Assembly (NCBI RefSeq): GCF_023555005.1
Contig: NZ_JAMJPJ010000019.1
Location: 1-59,922 of the forward strand
Source of the DNA: Halomonas llamarensis
GTDB taxonomy: Bacteria; Pseudomonadota; Gammaproteobacteria; Pseudomonadales; Halomonadaceae
Length of the DNA stretch: 59,922 nucleotides
Reading direction: 5' to 3'
The stretch's first letter is position 1, and each line of letters starts with the position of its first letter. Under the pieces are notes generated by a model. The model worked only from the letters and a program-made list of their open reading frames with translations, did no database searches and had not been told where the DNA came from. Of this stretch, positions 17,553 to 25,256 are shown piece by piece. A program made the position numbers and the translations under genes.

Positions 17553-17871
17553 TCAGTGTTCCAGAGACAAACCTTCGGTCTGCCACGCCCTTTTCCCGCC
17601 GCTATAATGGTAGACCTCGGTATAGCCGAGACTGGCCAGGCGTTCGGCGGCTCGGCCTGCGCGTTTGCAGTGCTCGCTGGCGCAATACACGACGAGAATC
17701 GCCTGCTTGTCAGGTAGCCGGCGCTTCGTCAAGTATGTCATCAGAGACGATGTTGATGGCACCCGGCAAGCGCCCCCTGGCGAAGGTATCGGTCGACAGA
17801 GTATCCACCAGGGTAAAATCCTGGCCACGGGTCTGCCAGTCGCGGAGAGTCGTGGTATCAAACGTTGGCAT
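17553..17871 (-). pseudogene. Rhodanese-like protein, frameshifted
   Basis: Translation from the ATG at 17871 gives MPTFDTTTLRDWQTRGQD... through LPGAINIVSDDILDEAPAT and then a stop. The next frame continues seamlessly with RLPDKQAILVVYCASEHC to SLEH. A single-base change near 17713-17725 joins them into a normal ~105-residue single-domain rhodanese with active Cys in VVYCASEHC. The gene is therefore broken unless the base is a sequencing error or is rescued by frameshifting. Confidence 0.8.
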
Positions 17872-17885
17872 CGTAAACTCCAGTT

Positions 17886-18335
17886 TTAGGTGTGGGAAGG
17901 CTTGGCGAAGGAACGGTCAAATCCCCACAGCAGCAGGCCGAATAGCAGGTGCGGCACCGCGGACGCCACGATTAACTTGGGACCGATTGCCAGACCGGCG
18001 AATCCCCAGCCCACCACGGGGAAGAACACTGCCAGGATCACCGCCCAAAGCGCGGCAGCCAGGGCCAACGCGGTCAGCAGGGTCTTGCGCGGGAAATAGT
18101 GCACAAATACCACCGACCAGAAGGTTGTGTAGGCTGTATGGAAAAGTAGGCCGACCGGCATCGGCAGGGTCCGCCCCAACAGGGTCTCGGCGAAGGCCAG
18201 AGACGGTGGTTTTGGGAAAGGCGATACGCCGGTTTTTGTCAAAACCACCATGACAATGGCGGTGAGCACCGACACGGCGATGCCGATGCCAATGGCTTTT
18301 AGCCAGGAAGATTTACTATGGGCTGTCTGATTCAT
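17886..18335 (-). CDS. Unrecognised four-helix membrane protein
   Basis: A 149-residue protein with four hydrophobic helices (about 12-30, 62-80, 88-108, 115-135) and a short basic start (MNQTAHSKSSWLK). I do not recognise the family with certainty. It precedes the rhodanese remnant by 14 bp on the same strand, which suggests co-transcription in the island operon. Confidence 0.65.
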   Translation of the reverse strand: MNQTAHSKSSWLKAIGIGIAVSVLTAIVMVVLTKTGVSPFPKPPSLAFAETLLGRTLPMPVGLLFHTAYTTFWSVVFVHYFPRKTLLTALALAAALWAVILAVFFPVVGWGFAGLAIGPKLIVASAVPHLLFGLLLWGFDRSFAKPSHT

Positions 18336-18411
18336 ATCGAGCTCTTTTTTACAAGGTTTATGAGTGAATGTCTTATGAGCGAATGTCGCCGAATGGGCAA
18401 CGATTTACCGG

Positions 18412-18752
18412 TCAATAAACGTGGATGGCCAAGCTCCACTCAGGTCTTGGCAATTTTTCAATCTGCATATCGGCAATGGTGTATGGCATGCCGTCAGTCC
18501 GGAATGTGGTGTGTTGATTGATTATCACTGCCGAGGCATCAATTCCTACCAGCGAATCCTTGAGCGGCTTGCCGCCCTCAAGAGCAGTCTGTGAAGCCAG
18601 TTGCTTGCGTCGATCCGACATCAATTCGATCAGCTTTTCCAGAATTGCCACACGCTGGTGCAATGGCAGCTAGGCAGATTTGTCGCGATAGACTGCTTGC
18701 AGAGTGTGCTCAATGACATCGTCATCGGCGAGCTTACTTCAAGCTTATTCAT
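18412..18752 (-). pseudogene. Aldehyde dehydrogenase remnant with internal deletion
   Basis: The ATG at 18752 overlaps the stop of the ALS-like gene (ATGA). After a frameshift, DDDVIEHTLQAVYRDKSA, an in-frame TAG, and LPLHQRVAILEKL...ALEGGKPLKDSL match the N-terminus of an aldehyde dehydrogenase. The text then jumps to ASAVIINQHTTFR-TDGMPY...MQIEK, which matches the C-terminal end of the same family. The roughly 370 residues between, including the catalytic Cys and Glu, are missing. It is a dead third gene of the glutamate-synthase-like/ALS-like operon. Confidence 0.82.
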
Positions 18753-20461
18753 GTGCCTGTTTCCTTCTTTTTTGAGTCAACCATGGCTCGACTCTGTGCT
18801 TTAATATCTTGGTGCAGAATTTGCTCGTTCTCGCTGTAATCCACCGGGACATCGATAAGGTGGACACCCGGCTCGGCCAGGCAATGTTGCAGTATCCGTT
18901 CAAAGTCGTCCGCGCTCTCGGGCCGATGCCCCTGGGCGCCGTAACTTCCGGCGTAGCGCACAAAATCCGGGTTGCCAAAATCCAGGCCAAAATCCTCAAA
19001 ACCGAGATTACTCTGTTTCCACTTGATCATGCCGTAGCCGTTATCGCGCAGTACCAGCACCGTCAGATCCAGCTTCAGGCGCACGGCGGTCTCCAGCTCC
19101 TGGGAGTTCATCATAAAGCCGCCATCGCCACAGACCGCCACCACGTTGCGCTCCGGGCAGACCATTTTGGCCGCCATGGCCGAGGGCAGTCCCGCGCCCA
19201 TGCTGGCCAGAGCATTGTCGAGCAGCACCGTATTGGGTTGATACGCCCGGTAGTTGCGGGCAAACCAGATCTTGTAGACGCCGTTATCCAGCGCCACGAT
19301 GCCGTCGTCGGGCATAAGCTGGCGCAGGCTGTGCACCAGGCGTTGGGGGTAGATGGGGAAGCGGTCATCTTCCGCGCCTGCCAGCAGTTGTTGATCCAAT
19401 CGGTCCTTGACCTGCATAAACCAGCTGAAATCCCAGTGCGGCTGGGGTTCAAGCCTTTGGGTCAGGCGCTCAACGCTGTTGGCGATATCGCCGATGACAC
19501 CCTGCTGGGGGTAGTAGACCGCATCCACCGCCGCGGTCACGTAATTAACATGAATCACTTGGGCGTCACGGGCTTGGGCCACGGCTTCCAGGGGGCCTTC
19601 CTCCGGGGCCTCATTGCCCATGATGAACGGCGGTTTTTCCACCACGTCATGCCCGACATTGATAATCAGATCGGCCGCCTCTATGGCCCGGTGCAAAAAA
19701 TCGTCGCTCGACAGCGCGGCGGTACCCAGAAACAGAGGGTGGCGCTCGTCCACCACGCCCTTGCCCATCTGGGTACTGAAAAAAGGCATGCCGGTTTTTT
19801 TCACCAGTTGCTCCAGCGCGATGCAGCTGTGATGGCGGTTGGCCCCGGCCCCCAACAATAACAACGGGCGGCGCGCCGACTGGATCATCGCCAGAGCCCG
19901 GTCGATGGCGTGCTCCGTGGCCTGGGGAATATCAAAGTCGCTTTTTCTGATCACCTGGGCGTCGGTGTCCTCCCGCGCTGTGTCTTCCGGCAGTTCCAGG
20001 TGAGTGGCACCGGGGCGCTCCAGTTGGGCACGCCGGAAAGCTTCGCGTACCCGCGCCGGAATGTTGTGGGCACTGGAAATCTGCCGGGTGTATTTGGTGA
20101 GAGGGGTCATCATATCCACCACGTCGATAATCTGAAACTCACCTTGCTTGTTCGTCTTAATGGGTTTTTGCCCGGTAATCATCAGCATGGGCATGGCGCC
20201 CAACTGGGCGTAGGCGGCCGCCGTCACCAGGTTGGTGGCGCCTGGTCCCAGGGTGGCCAGGCAGACGCCGACCCGGCCGGTGAGGCGACCGTAGGTGGCG
20301 GCCATAAAGCCGGCGCCCTGCTCGTGACGGGTTAGTATCAACCGAATGGAGGAGCCCCTGAGGGCGTTTAAAAAATCCAGGTTCTCCTCGCCCGGCACGC
20401 CAAAAATATACGCCACCCCTTCGCTCTCCAGTGCTTGGACGAATAGCTCGGACGCCTTCAT
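18749..20461 (-). CDS. Acetolactate-synthase-like thiamine diphosphate enzyme
   Basis: A 570-residue ThDP enzyme with the three-domain layout of AHAS large subunits: N-terminal Pyr domain with the catalytic Glu region (GVPGEENLDF), a middle domain, and the C-terminal PP domain with GDGGFMMNSQELETA. No small subunit gene is present. It overlaps the upstream glutamate-synthase-like gene and the downstream aldehyde dehydrogenase remnant by ATGA, so it is not placed as an ilv biosynthesis gene. It more likely acts on a 2-oxo acid in a catabolic or detoxifying path. Exact substrate unknown. Confidence 0.88.
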   Translation of the reverse strand: MKASELFVQALESEGVAYIFGVPGEENLDFLNALRGSSIRLILTRHEQGAGFMAATYGRLTGRVGVCLATLGPGATNLVTAAAYAQLGAMPMLMITGQKPIKTNKQGEFQIIDVVDMMTPLTKYTRQISSAHNIPARVREAFRRAQLERPGATHLELPEDTAREDTDAQVIRKSDFDIPQATEHAIDRALAMIQSARRPLLLLGAGANRHHSCIALEQLVKKTGMPFFSTQMGKGVVDERHPLFLGTAALSSDDFLHRAIEAADLIINVGHDVVEKPPFIMGNEAPEEGPLEAVAQARDAQVIHVNYVTAAVDAVYYPQQGVIGDIANSVERLTQRLEPQPHWDFSWFMQVKDRLDQQLLAGAEDDRFPIYPQRLVHSLRQLMPDDGIVALDNGVYKIWFARNYRAYQPNTVLLDNALASMGAGLPSAMAAKMVCPERNVVAVCGDGGFMMNSQELETAVRLKLDLTVLVLRDNGYGMIKWKQSNLGFEDFGLDFGNPDFVRYAGSYGAQGHRPESADDFERILQHCLAEPGVHLIDVPVDYSENEQILHQDIKAQSRAMVDSKKKETGT

Positions 20462-22131
20462 GACGTGTGTGCTCCCATGGATTGGTCTTCGGTTTTGAGG
20501 TCTGCAGAGTGCGACTCACTGCTTTCGACCTGAGTAACCTCTTGGTTGGGTTGAAAAGAGTCAGGGCTGGCCTCCTCCAGATAAGCGCGGTAGCGCTCGG
20601 GCGCCTGCTCCGGGCTCAGCAGCGAGCTGGCTGGCACATAGGGAAATATCTGGTCGTAACGACGTATCTCAAATTGACTCACGCGGCGGTGCAGGTGCGT
20701 GCGGTTGAGCAGACGTGTGTGCTTGAGCCCGGTTGAACCCAGCAGGTCGGCCGTGGCCGTTAGGGTTTTTTCGTGAAACTGAGCCACTCTGGCGGCTTTG
20801 TCAGTGACCACCAGCCCTTTGTAGAGCTTGGGGTTCTGGGTGGCCACGCCGGTGGGGCAGTGGTCGCTGTGGCAGGTCAGCGACTGCACGCAGCCCAGGG
20901 CCAACATCATGCCGCGAGCGCTGTTGCACAGATCGGCACCCAACGCCAGGTGCTTGAGCAGGTGAAACCCGGTAAAAATCTTGCCCGAGGCGATCAACTT
21001 GACGTTCTCGCGCAGGCCAAAGCCGATCAGGCAGTTCTCCACAAATGCCAAGGCTTCGCGCAGGGGCATGCCCACTGAGTTGGTGTACTCAAGCGGTGCT
21101 GCACCGGTGCCGCCCTCGCCGCCGTCCACGGTAATGAAATCCGGCGTTATGCCAGTGGCCACCATGGCTTTACAGATGGCGATAAATTCGCTTTCGCGCC
21201 CCAGCGCCAGCTTGAAACCGATGGGCTTGCCGCCCGAGAGTTCGCGCAACTGAGCAACAAACTCCACGAGCCCCCGGGGGCTGTTGAAGGCCCGGTGGGT
21301 GGGGGGCGAGTCCACTTGTATGCCGACGGGCACTTCGCGGATGCGGGCAATTTCCTCGGTGTTCTTGTGCGCGGGTAGGATACCGCCGTGGCCAGGTTTT
21401 GCGCCCTGGGACAATTTGATCTCGATCATTTTGACGGTATCGAGCTGGGCCTTTTCCTTGAACTTGTCTGCATCGAAGTTGCCCTCGCGGGTCCGACAGC
21501 CAAAGTAGCCGGTGCCGATCTGCCAGACCAGGTCGCCACCTTCATCCAGGTGATGTGAGCTGATGCCGCCTTCACCGGTGTTGTGGTAAAAGTGGCCTAT
21601 TTTGGCGCCCCGGTTAAGCGCAAGTATGGCGTTGCGGCTCAAAGCGCCAAAGCTCATGGCGGAGATATTCAGGATGCTCGCACTGTAGGGCTTACGGCAG
21701 TCGGGCCCGCCGATGGTCACGCGCAGCTCGTCCACTTGCTCACCCGTCAGTGCTGAGAGCGAATGGCCGATCCACTCGTAGCCGGAACGGTTAACGTCTA
21801 CCCGGGTGCCATAGGGAACGGCATCGGATGCGCCTTTGGCCCGTTGATAAACCACCGTGCGAAACATGCGGTTGATGGGCGTACCGTCGGTGTCCGACTC
21901 GGCAAAGTACTGGCGAAAGAAGGGCCTGAGGGCCTCCATGACCCAGCGACCTCGCCCAATCAGAGGGAAATTGCGCCAAAGACTGTGTCGCTTTTGCATG
22001 GCATCGTAAAGCCCCACCCCAAACAGCGGCAGGGCCACAATCATCACCCAGAGGGCCGGTGGCCAGAAGTAGCACAGCAGGAAAAAAGCGGCGAAAAAAA
22101 GTGCGGATAAGGCGAGATAGGTCTTGAGCAT
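20458..22131 (-). CDS. FMN-binding glutamate-synthase-family protein
   Basis: A 557-residue protein with two N-terminal membrane helices (about 5-45) followed by a GltB-type FMN barrel (MSFGALSRNAILALNRGAK, GEGGISSHH, GAKPGHGGILP, DGGEGGTGAAP, CHSDHCPTGVATQ). It lacks the amidotransferase and GXGXG domains of full glutamate synthase, so its reaction is uncertain; it may act on an amino or oxo acid with the co-encoded ALS-like enzyme. The stop overlaps the next start (ATGA). The ATG at 22131 heads the operon. Confidence 0.88.
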   Translation of the reverse strand: MLKTYLALSALFFAAFFLLCYFWPPALWVMIVALPLFGVGLYDAMQKRHSLWRNFPLIGRGRWVMEALRPFFRQYFAESDTDGTPINRMFRTVVYQRAKGASDAVPYGTRVDVNRSGYEWIGHSLSALTGEQVDELRVTIGGPDCRKPYSASILNISAMSFGALSRNAILALNRGAKIGHFYHNTGEGGISSHHLDEGGDLVWQIGTGYFGCRTREGNFDADKFKEKAQLDTVKMIEIKLSQGAKPGHGGILPAHKNTEEIARIREVPVGIQVDSPPTHRAFNSPRGLVEFVAQLRELSGGKPIGFKLALGRESEFIAICKAMVATGITPDFITVDGGEGGTGAAPLEYTNSVGMPLREALAFVENCLIGFGLRENVKLIASGKIFTGFHLLKHLALGADLCNSARGMMLALGCVQSLTCHSDHCPTGVATQNPKLYKGLVVTDKAARVAQFHEKTLTATADLLGSTGLKHTRLLNRTHLHRRVSQFEIRRYDQIFPYVPASSLLSPEQAPERYRAYLEEASPDSFQPNQEVTQVESSESHSADLKTEDQSMGAHTS

Positions 22132-22371
22132 GCTGGCCTCTTTTGCAGTGGGGCGGAAGCTTTTGTGCCAGGGGGGATCGTTTTTTTATTTCGATCATTA
22201 TCCATGCACAGCATGGCAGCTATTTGACGTTCTTGTTGTAGGGCGCTTATCGGCTCTTCGTCACATCATCTCAATGACTCAGGAAGAGAAAGCAATAAAT
22301 GTATGTAGTGTTTAAAAACCAACACTATGGCGGCGTTTGCCTGTCGTGTTAGTTTCTTATCGAAGTATAAC

Positions 22372-22397
22372 GAGCCCCGGCGAAGGCGCAGAGGCTC
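22372..22397 (-). terminator. Degenerate terminator of right copy
   Basis: The same 11-bp stem as at 13557 but with two mismatched pairs (GAGCCCCGGCG against CGCAGAGGCTC). Probably weaker. Confidence 0.45.
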
Positions 22398-22426
22398 GAT
22401 GTATCACATCAGTGAGCTAGATGGCA

Positions 22427-22642
22427 TTAGGTATCCTGATCGTCGAGGAACATCTGGATCATCGCCTCAAGCTCTGCAACTTTCTTTTCGAGGGCTTTAG
22501 TTTTACCTTCTTCTTCGGCAATCTCGATGTATTTTTCGTTAATCTCGGCCATATGCTGTTCAATAGCTTCAGAGTCCATGGCCAAAGCAGAACCCGCCAT
22601 CAGGGTTGCAAATAAGCCAGTGGTTATCATTTTCATATTCAT
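22427..22642 (-). CDS. Small exported coiled-coil protein (copy 2)
   Basis: A 71-residue paralogue of the protein at 13621. It has the signal peptide MNMKMITTGLFATLMAGSALA and an acidic helical mature part (KTKALEKKVAELEAMIQMF) ending DDQDT. The ATG at 22642 has CGAGGTG upstream. Function unknown. Conservation of the mature helix in both copies suggests that both are used. Confidence 0.78.
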   Translation of the reverse strand: MNMKMITTGLFATLMAGSALAMDSEAIEQHMAEINEKYIEIAEEEGKTKALEKKVAELEAMIQMFLDDQDT

Positions 22643-22689
22643 GGTGACACCTCGTTGTATCATGCAGTGGAGGTTGTAGATCTGACACC

Positions 22690-22711
22690 AGATTGAGGTG
22701 CTGCTCAATCT
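22690..22711 (-). promoter_or_regulatory. Inverted repeat in leader of small protein gene (copy 2)
   Basis: AGATTGAG and CTCAATCT form a perfect 8-bp stem with a 6-base loop about 48 bp before the ATG. It differs in sequence from copy 1 but keeps the pairing. Confidence 0.5.
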
Positions 22712-22725
22712 CAGTTATTTGTGTA

Positions 22726-22746
22726 GGGTCGCGCAAGAAACTTACA
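22726..22746 (-). promoter_or_regulatory. TGTAAG-type conserved promoter element (copy 2)
   Basis: TGTAAGTTTCTTGCG then CGACCC on the minus strand, 19 of 21 positions identical to the element at 13909-13929. Confidence 0.4.
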
Positions 22747-22895
22747 CCCGGCTAGGGTCTTTTGGCGTTAATTCGCAGATTAGTCTTGTCATAGATACGT
22801 TGTTGAAGAAGGGTAGGTTTCAGCTTCTGGCATGCTCCTCTCTAGCCTAACCATTTTCAGCGTTACACAACGATGAATAAAAGCGCAGAGGGTGA

Positions 22896-23657
22896 TCAAT
22901 TGCCATGGCCAGTAAAGCTGAGTTTTTTGCGATATGTGTCAGGATCATCGCCAAAATTGGTCTTAAAAGCGGTGCTGAATTGACTACGTCTAAGATAACC
23001 GCAGCGCTCGGCGAGCTGATCAATGTTCAATCGTTGATTTCTGGATTGTGTCATGGCCTCAATGGCATTGTGCAGTTCCGGTGCTTCCAATGTTAATAGC
23101 CATGGGTGTTCCGGTGCATTTGCATGGAGCTCGCGCAGCAGTAAAATGAAACATTGTTTCATTAGTGCTTCCAGCATTGCGGTCGCACCAAGCGTTGACA
23201 ATGCTAGCTCTTGAAATAATTGGTGAAAAAGGTGTTGGATATCAGCATTCGAGTTTTCAAAGTAAAGGGGGGTGTGCAAGCGGTCAAAGGGTGAGCCACC
23301 GGTCAGTGAGTCGACTTCCAACAAGCCGCATAAAATGAGAACGCCTGGCAGTGTTGTATCGGTATGAGAGCGTATCCCATGTGGCGAATGCGCAGGTGTG
23401 CAGTGATTAATGCCAAACGGTTCGCCTGCAACCTCGTCAATAGTAAGGGAATAGTCGGGTGGACATATAACTAAGCTGCCAGTGTTAAGCAGCGTTCGGT
23501 GATGATTTTGGTCTATCATACTGCCCTTTCCGCGCAATATGTAATGAAGCGATACTGTACCTAGCGAGGGTGTCTGCAGTGGCCAGCCGCGTCGTATATC
23601 GCATACGGCAAATGAAGTGACATTGATCAACATGTCTTTGAGGGTGTTTTCAAGCAT
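22896..23657 (-). CDS. AraC-family transcriptional regulator (cupin_6 type)
   Basis: A 253-residue regulator. The N-terminal cupin-like sensor (about 1-170) includes SLHYILRGKG and FGINHC, and the C-terminal double HTH includes LNIDQLAERCGYLRRSQFSTAFKTNFG. It is shorter than usual in the second HTH. The start is MLENTL at 23657; an upstream in-frame ATG is at 23669. It diverges from the hydrolase remnant at 23726, which may have been its target. The ligand is unknown. Confidence 0.85.
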   Translation of the reverse strand: MLENTLKDMLINVTSFAVCDIRRGWPLQTPSLGTVSLHYILRGKGSMIDQNHHRTLLNTGSLVICPPDYSLTIDEVAGEPFGINHCTPAHSPHGIRSHTDTTLPGVLILCGLLEVDSLTGGSPFDRLHTPLYFENSNADIQHLFHQLFQELALSTLGATAMLEALMKQCFILLLRELHANAPEHPWLLTLEAPELHNAIEAMTQSRNQRLNIDQLAERCGYLRRSQFSTAFKTNFGDDPDTYRKKLSFTGHGN

Positions 23658-23725
23658 AACAATCACCAATGATCCGAACGATATAGCACGCTTCTAGGAT
23701 TTTTGTCGCGGCGTTTGCGCCTAGG

Positions 23726-24028
23726 ATGGTAGAAAATATTTGCCGTTTATTTGAGGCCGCTAAACAGCGGGGGATAGCGGTAGCGGTATCGCCTCATTTT
23801 TACTATCCGCATGACCACCAGTGGACGTTTGGCGGTCCGCTAGAAAAAATGATGCATGGCATTGGCATGTCAGCAAATTTATGCGTCGAATCGCACTTGC
23901 GAGAGCTATTAGAACAGGGATTTGAAGTCGTCGTTGTACGCGACGCGACTGCCGCAGCAAAACTACCGGAAGGTGATGGCTATTTAGCAGACTTAACTAA
24001 TTTTAGGTTTATTGCTAATACGCTTTGA
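23726..24028 (+). pseudogene. Isochorismatase-like cysteine hydrolase remnant
   Basis: About 100 residues. The first part (VENICRLFEAAKQRGI to GGPLEKMMH) matches the N-terminal third of isochorismatase-like hydrolases. The text then jumps directly to GMSANLCVESHLRELLEQGF with the catalytic Cys, and on to the usual C-terminus (NFRFIANTL). The start with the catalytic Asp is missing and about 60 residues between the two parts are gone. The AraC gene diverges from it. Not expected to be active. Confidence 0.78.
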
Positions 24029-24107
24029 AGTACCGACGAGACTGTTGCTAAATTAAAGGGGTAAAGTCCGGTAAAACACTGACGTTACCCGGTTCAGTAG
24101 CTTTTCC

Positions 24108-24141
24108 TTTCCAGGAAGTTGAGAAATCAACTTTCTGGAAA
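24108..24141. repeat. 15-bp inverted repeat
   Basis: TTTCCAGGAAGTTGA pairs with TCAACTTTCTGGAAA around a 4-base loop, with one G-T pair. It lies between the hydrolase remnant and the DinB-family gene, with no clear T run, so it may be a terminator for either side or a small mobile-element scar. A second palindrome, TTACGTT-AC-AACGTAA, is at 24207-24222. Confidence 0.5.
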
Positions 24142-24302
24142 ACATCAGATAATTACCCTGCTATAAATAAATTTTTGCCATCATGCGATAACTTACTTTT
24201 CTTGTTTTACGTTACAACGTAAAGGGCTTATTCAATGGCCTATGGTAGATGAAATAATAGGGTTATAAACGAATGTTACAATATAGAGTTAGCAGGCATT
24301 GA

Positions 24303-24866
24303 CTAGGTGTCTGCACAGCTTTTTAATATCGCTTTTGCTTGCTTTTGCTGCTCCCAGTAACGCAGCGTCGATGGGTGAACGCCAAAATTGTCGGGTAACG
24401 CAATATCTAACTGCTCGCAGAGCAGGCCGAGCAGTGCCATATGGTGAATGCTATGGCTGGTTAAAAACGCTAGTTCCCGGCCTAGACTGGTGGGCAAAGC
24501 GGCTTGGCTGCTGGCGCTATTAACCTCAAGCGGATAGCTGAGCGTTAGGGTCGTATCATGATTCATAGACGATAACGCCTTTAGCCTCGCTTGCAGTTCT
24601 CTAACGCGCTCGCCTGCAAAGTCGGGCTGGCTTTCCAAGGCAGCTTCGCGCTTTCGCTGTTCATAATCAAACGATTCCGCTGAGGTTTGGCAGGCATTCA
24701 GCAGCGTTTGGTAGTGCTCAAGGACATGGCGGACATGCTTGCCTAATGACTGAGTGGCCTTACCCCCTAGCGGGCGTTGGTAGTCCTTTGTCGGCACACG
24801 ACTTAGCAGCTGAGCCAGCTGAGCCAGGGTTTGCACGTTTTCGTCGATCAGGGGGGCCGTCGACAT
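24303..24866 (-). CDS. DinB/YfiT-superfamily protein
   Basis: A 187-residue four-helix-bundle protein. His residues in KHVRHVLEHY and SHSIHHMALL sit where DinB/YfiT enzymes bind a divalent metal. Such proteins are often metal-dependent thiol transferases or other small-molecule hydrolases. GGAGG lies 9 bases before the ATG at 24866. It is 81 bp downstream of the Glu/Gly-rich peptide gene and co-directional with the TTL/PqqD-like enzyme gene, so it may belong to that system, either as a further tailoring enzyme or by chance. Confidence 0.8.
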   Translation of the reverse strand: MSTAPLIDENVQTLAQLAQLLSRVPTKDYQRPLGGKATQSLGKHVRHVLEHYQTLLNACQTSAESFDYEQRKREAALESQPDFAGERVRELQARLKALSSMNHDTTLTLSYPLEVNSASSQAALPTSLGRELAFLTSHSIHHMALLGLLCEQLDIALPDNFGVHPSTLRYWEQQKQAKAILKSCADT

Positions 24867-24947
24867 AGTTGTTATCCTCCAGATGGTGCGTGCCGGTGCG
24901 TACACCGGCACATGCATGGTGATTTACTGTGGTGTGAACGCCGTTTG

Positions 24948-25199
24948 TTAACCGGCTTCGGCGCTTCCTTCGCCTTCTGCTTCTCCCTCACCTTCACCTT
25001 CGGCTTCACCTTCACCCTCAGCACCGCCTTCGGCCAGCATCATGGGTGCTTCCTGCATTGAGGTGAACCCTTCGGTGGGCTCGTCGGCTTGGGCCTGAAA
25101 GGCCAAGCCACCAGCCACTAGGGCCAGAGCCGGCGCGGTGTAGCCGAATTGACGGCTAAGGCGGCTAAGTAAACGACGTTTTGCTTCGTGTTGAGACAT
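24948..25199 (-). CDS. Glu/Gly-rich tail peptide, putative RiPP precursor (copy B)
   Basis: An 83-residue peptide. Residues 1-20 are basic and amphipathic (MSQHEAKRRLLSRLSRQFGY), 21-31 are hydrophobic (TAPALALVAGG), and residues 56-83 contain only Ala, Glu, Gly and one Ser in EGEGEA-like repeats. GGAG lies upstream of the ATG. It starts 57 bp after the end of the TTL/PqqD-like enzyme gene, with no terminator between. I infer that the N-terminal half is a leader bound by the PqqD-like domain and that the acidic tail is the ligase substrate. The tail resembles the Glu/Gly-rich end of alpha-tubulin. A related peptide is at 9382-9600. Confidence 0.78.
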   Translation of the reverse strand: MSQHEAKRRLLSRLSRQFGYTAPALALVAGGLAFQAQADEPTEGFTSMQEAPMMLAEGGAEGEGEAEGEGEGEAEGEGSAEAG

Positions 25200-25256
25200 G
25201 GTGTTTCTCCTTATGGTATTGCAAGCAAATGCGCCAAATGGCGCGACTTCCTGCCG

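Larger units (their letters stand above)
22350..22755 (-). repeat. Right direct repeat (~400 bp) bracketing mer/ALS island
   Basis: Diverged copy of 13533-13945 in the same orientation: degenerate terminator hairpin (22372-22397), small exported protein gene, leader hairpin and TGTAAG element. Edges approximate. Confidence 0.75.

Noticed and set aside
18749..20461. ALS-like gene as ilvB/ilvI of branched-chain synthesis
   Set aside because: No small subunit or ilvC nearby, and it is ATGA-coupled to a GltB-type protein and an aldehyde dehydrogenase remnant.
24303..24866. DinB-family protein as DNA polymerase IV
   Set aside because: It is the unrelated DinB/YfiT metal-binding four-helix family; the real Pol IV gene is at 52488.
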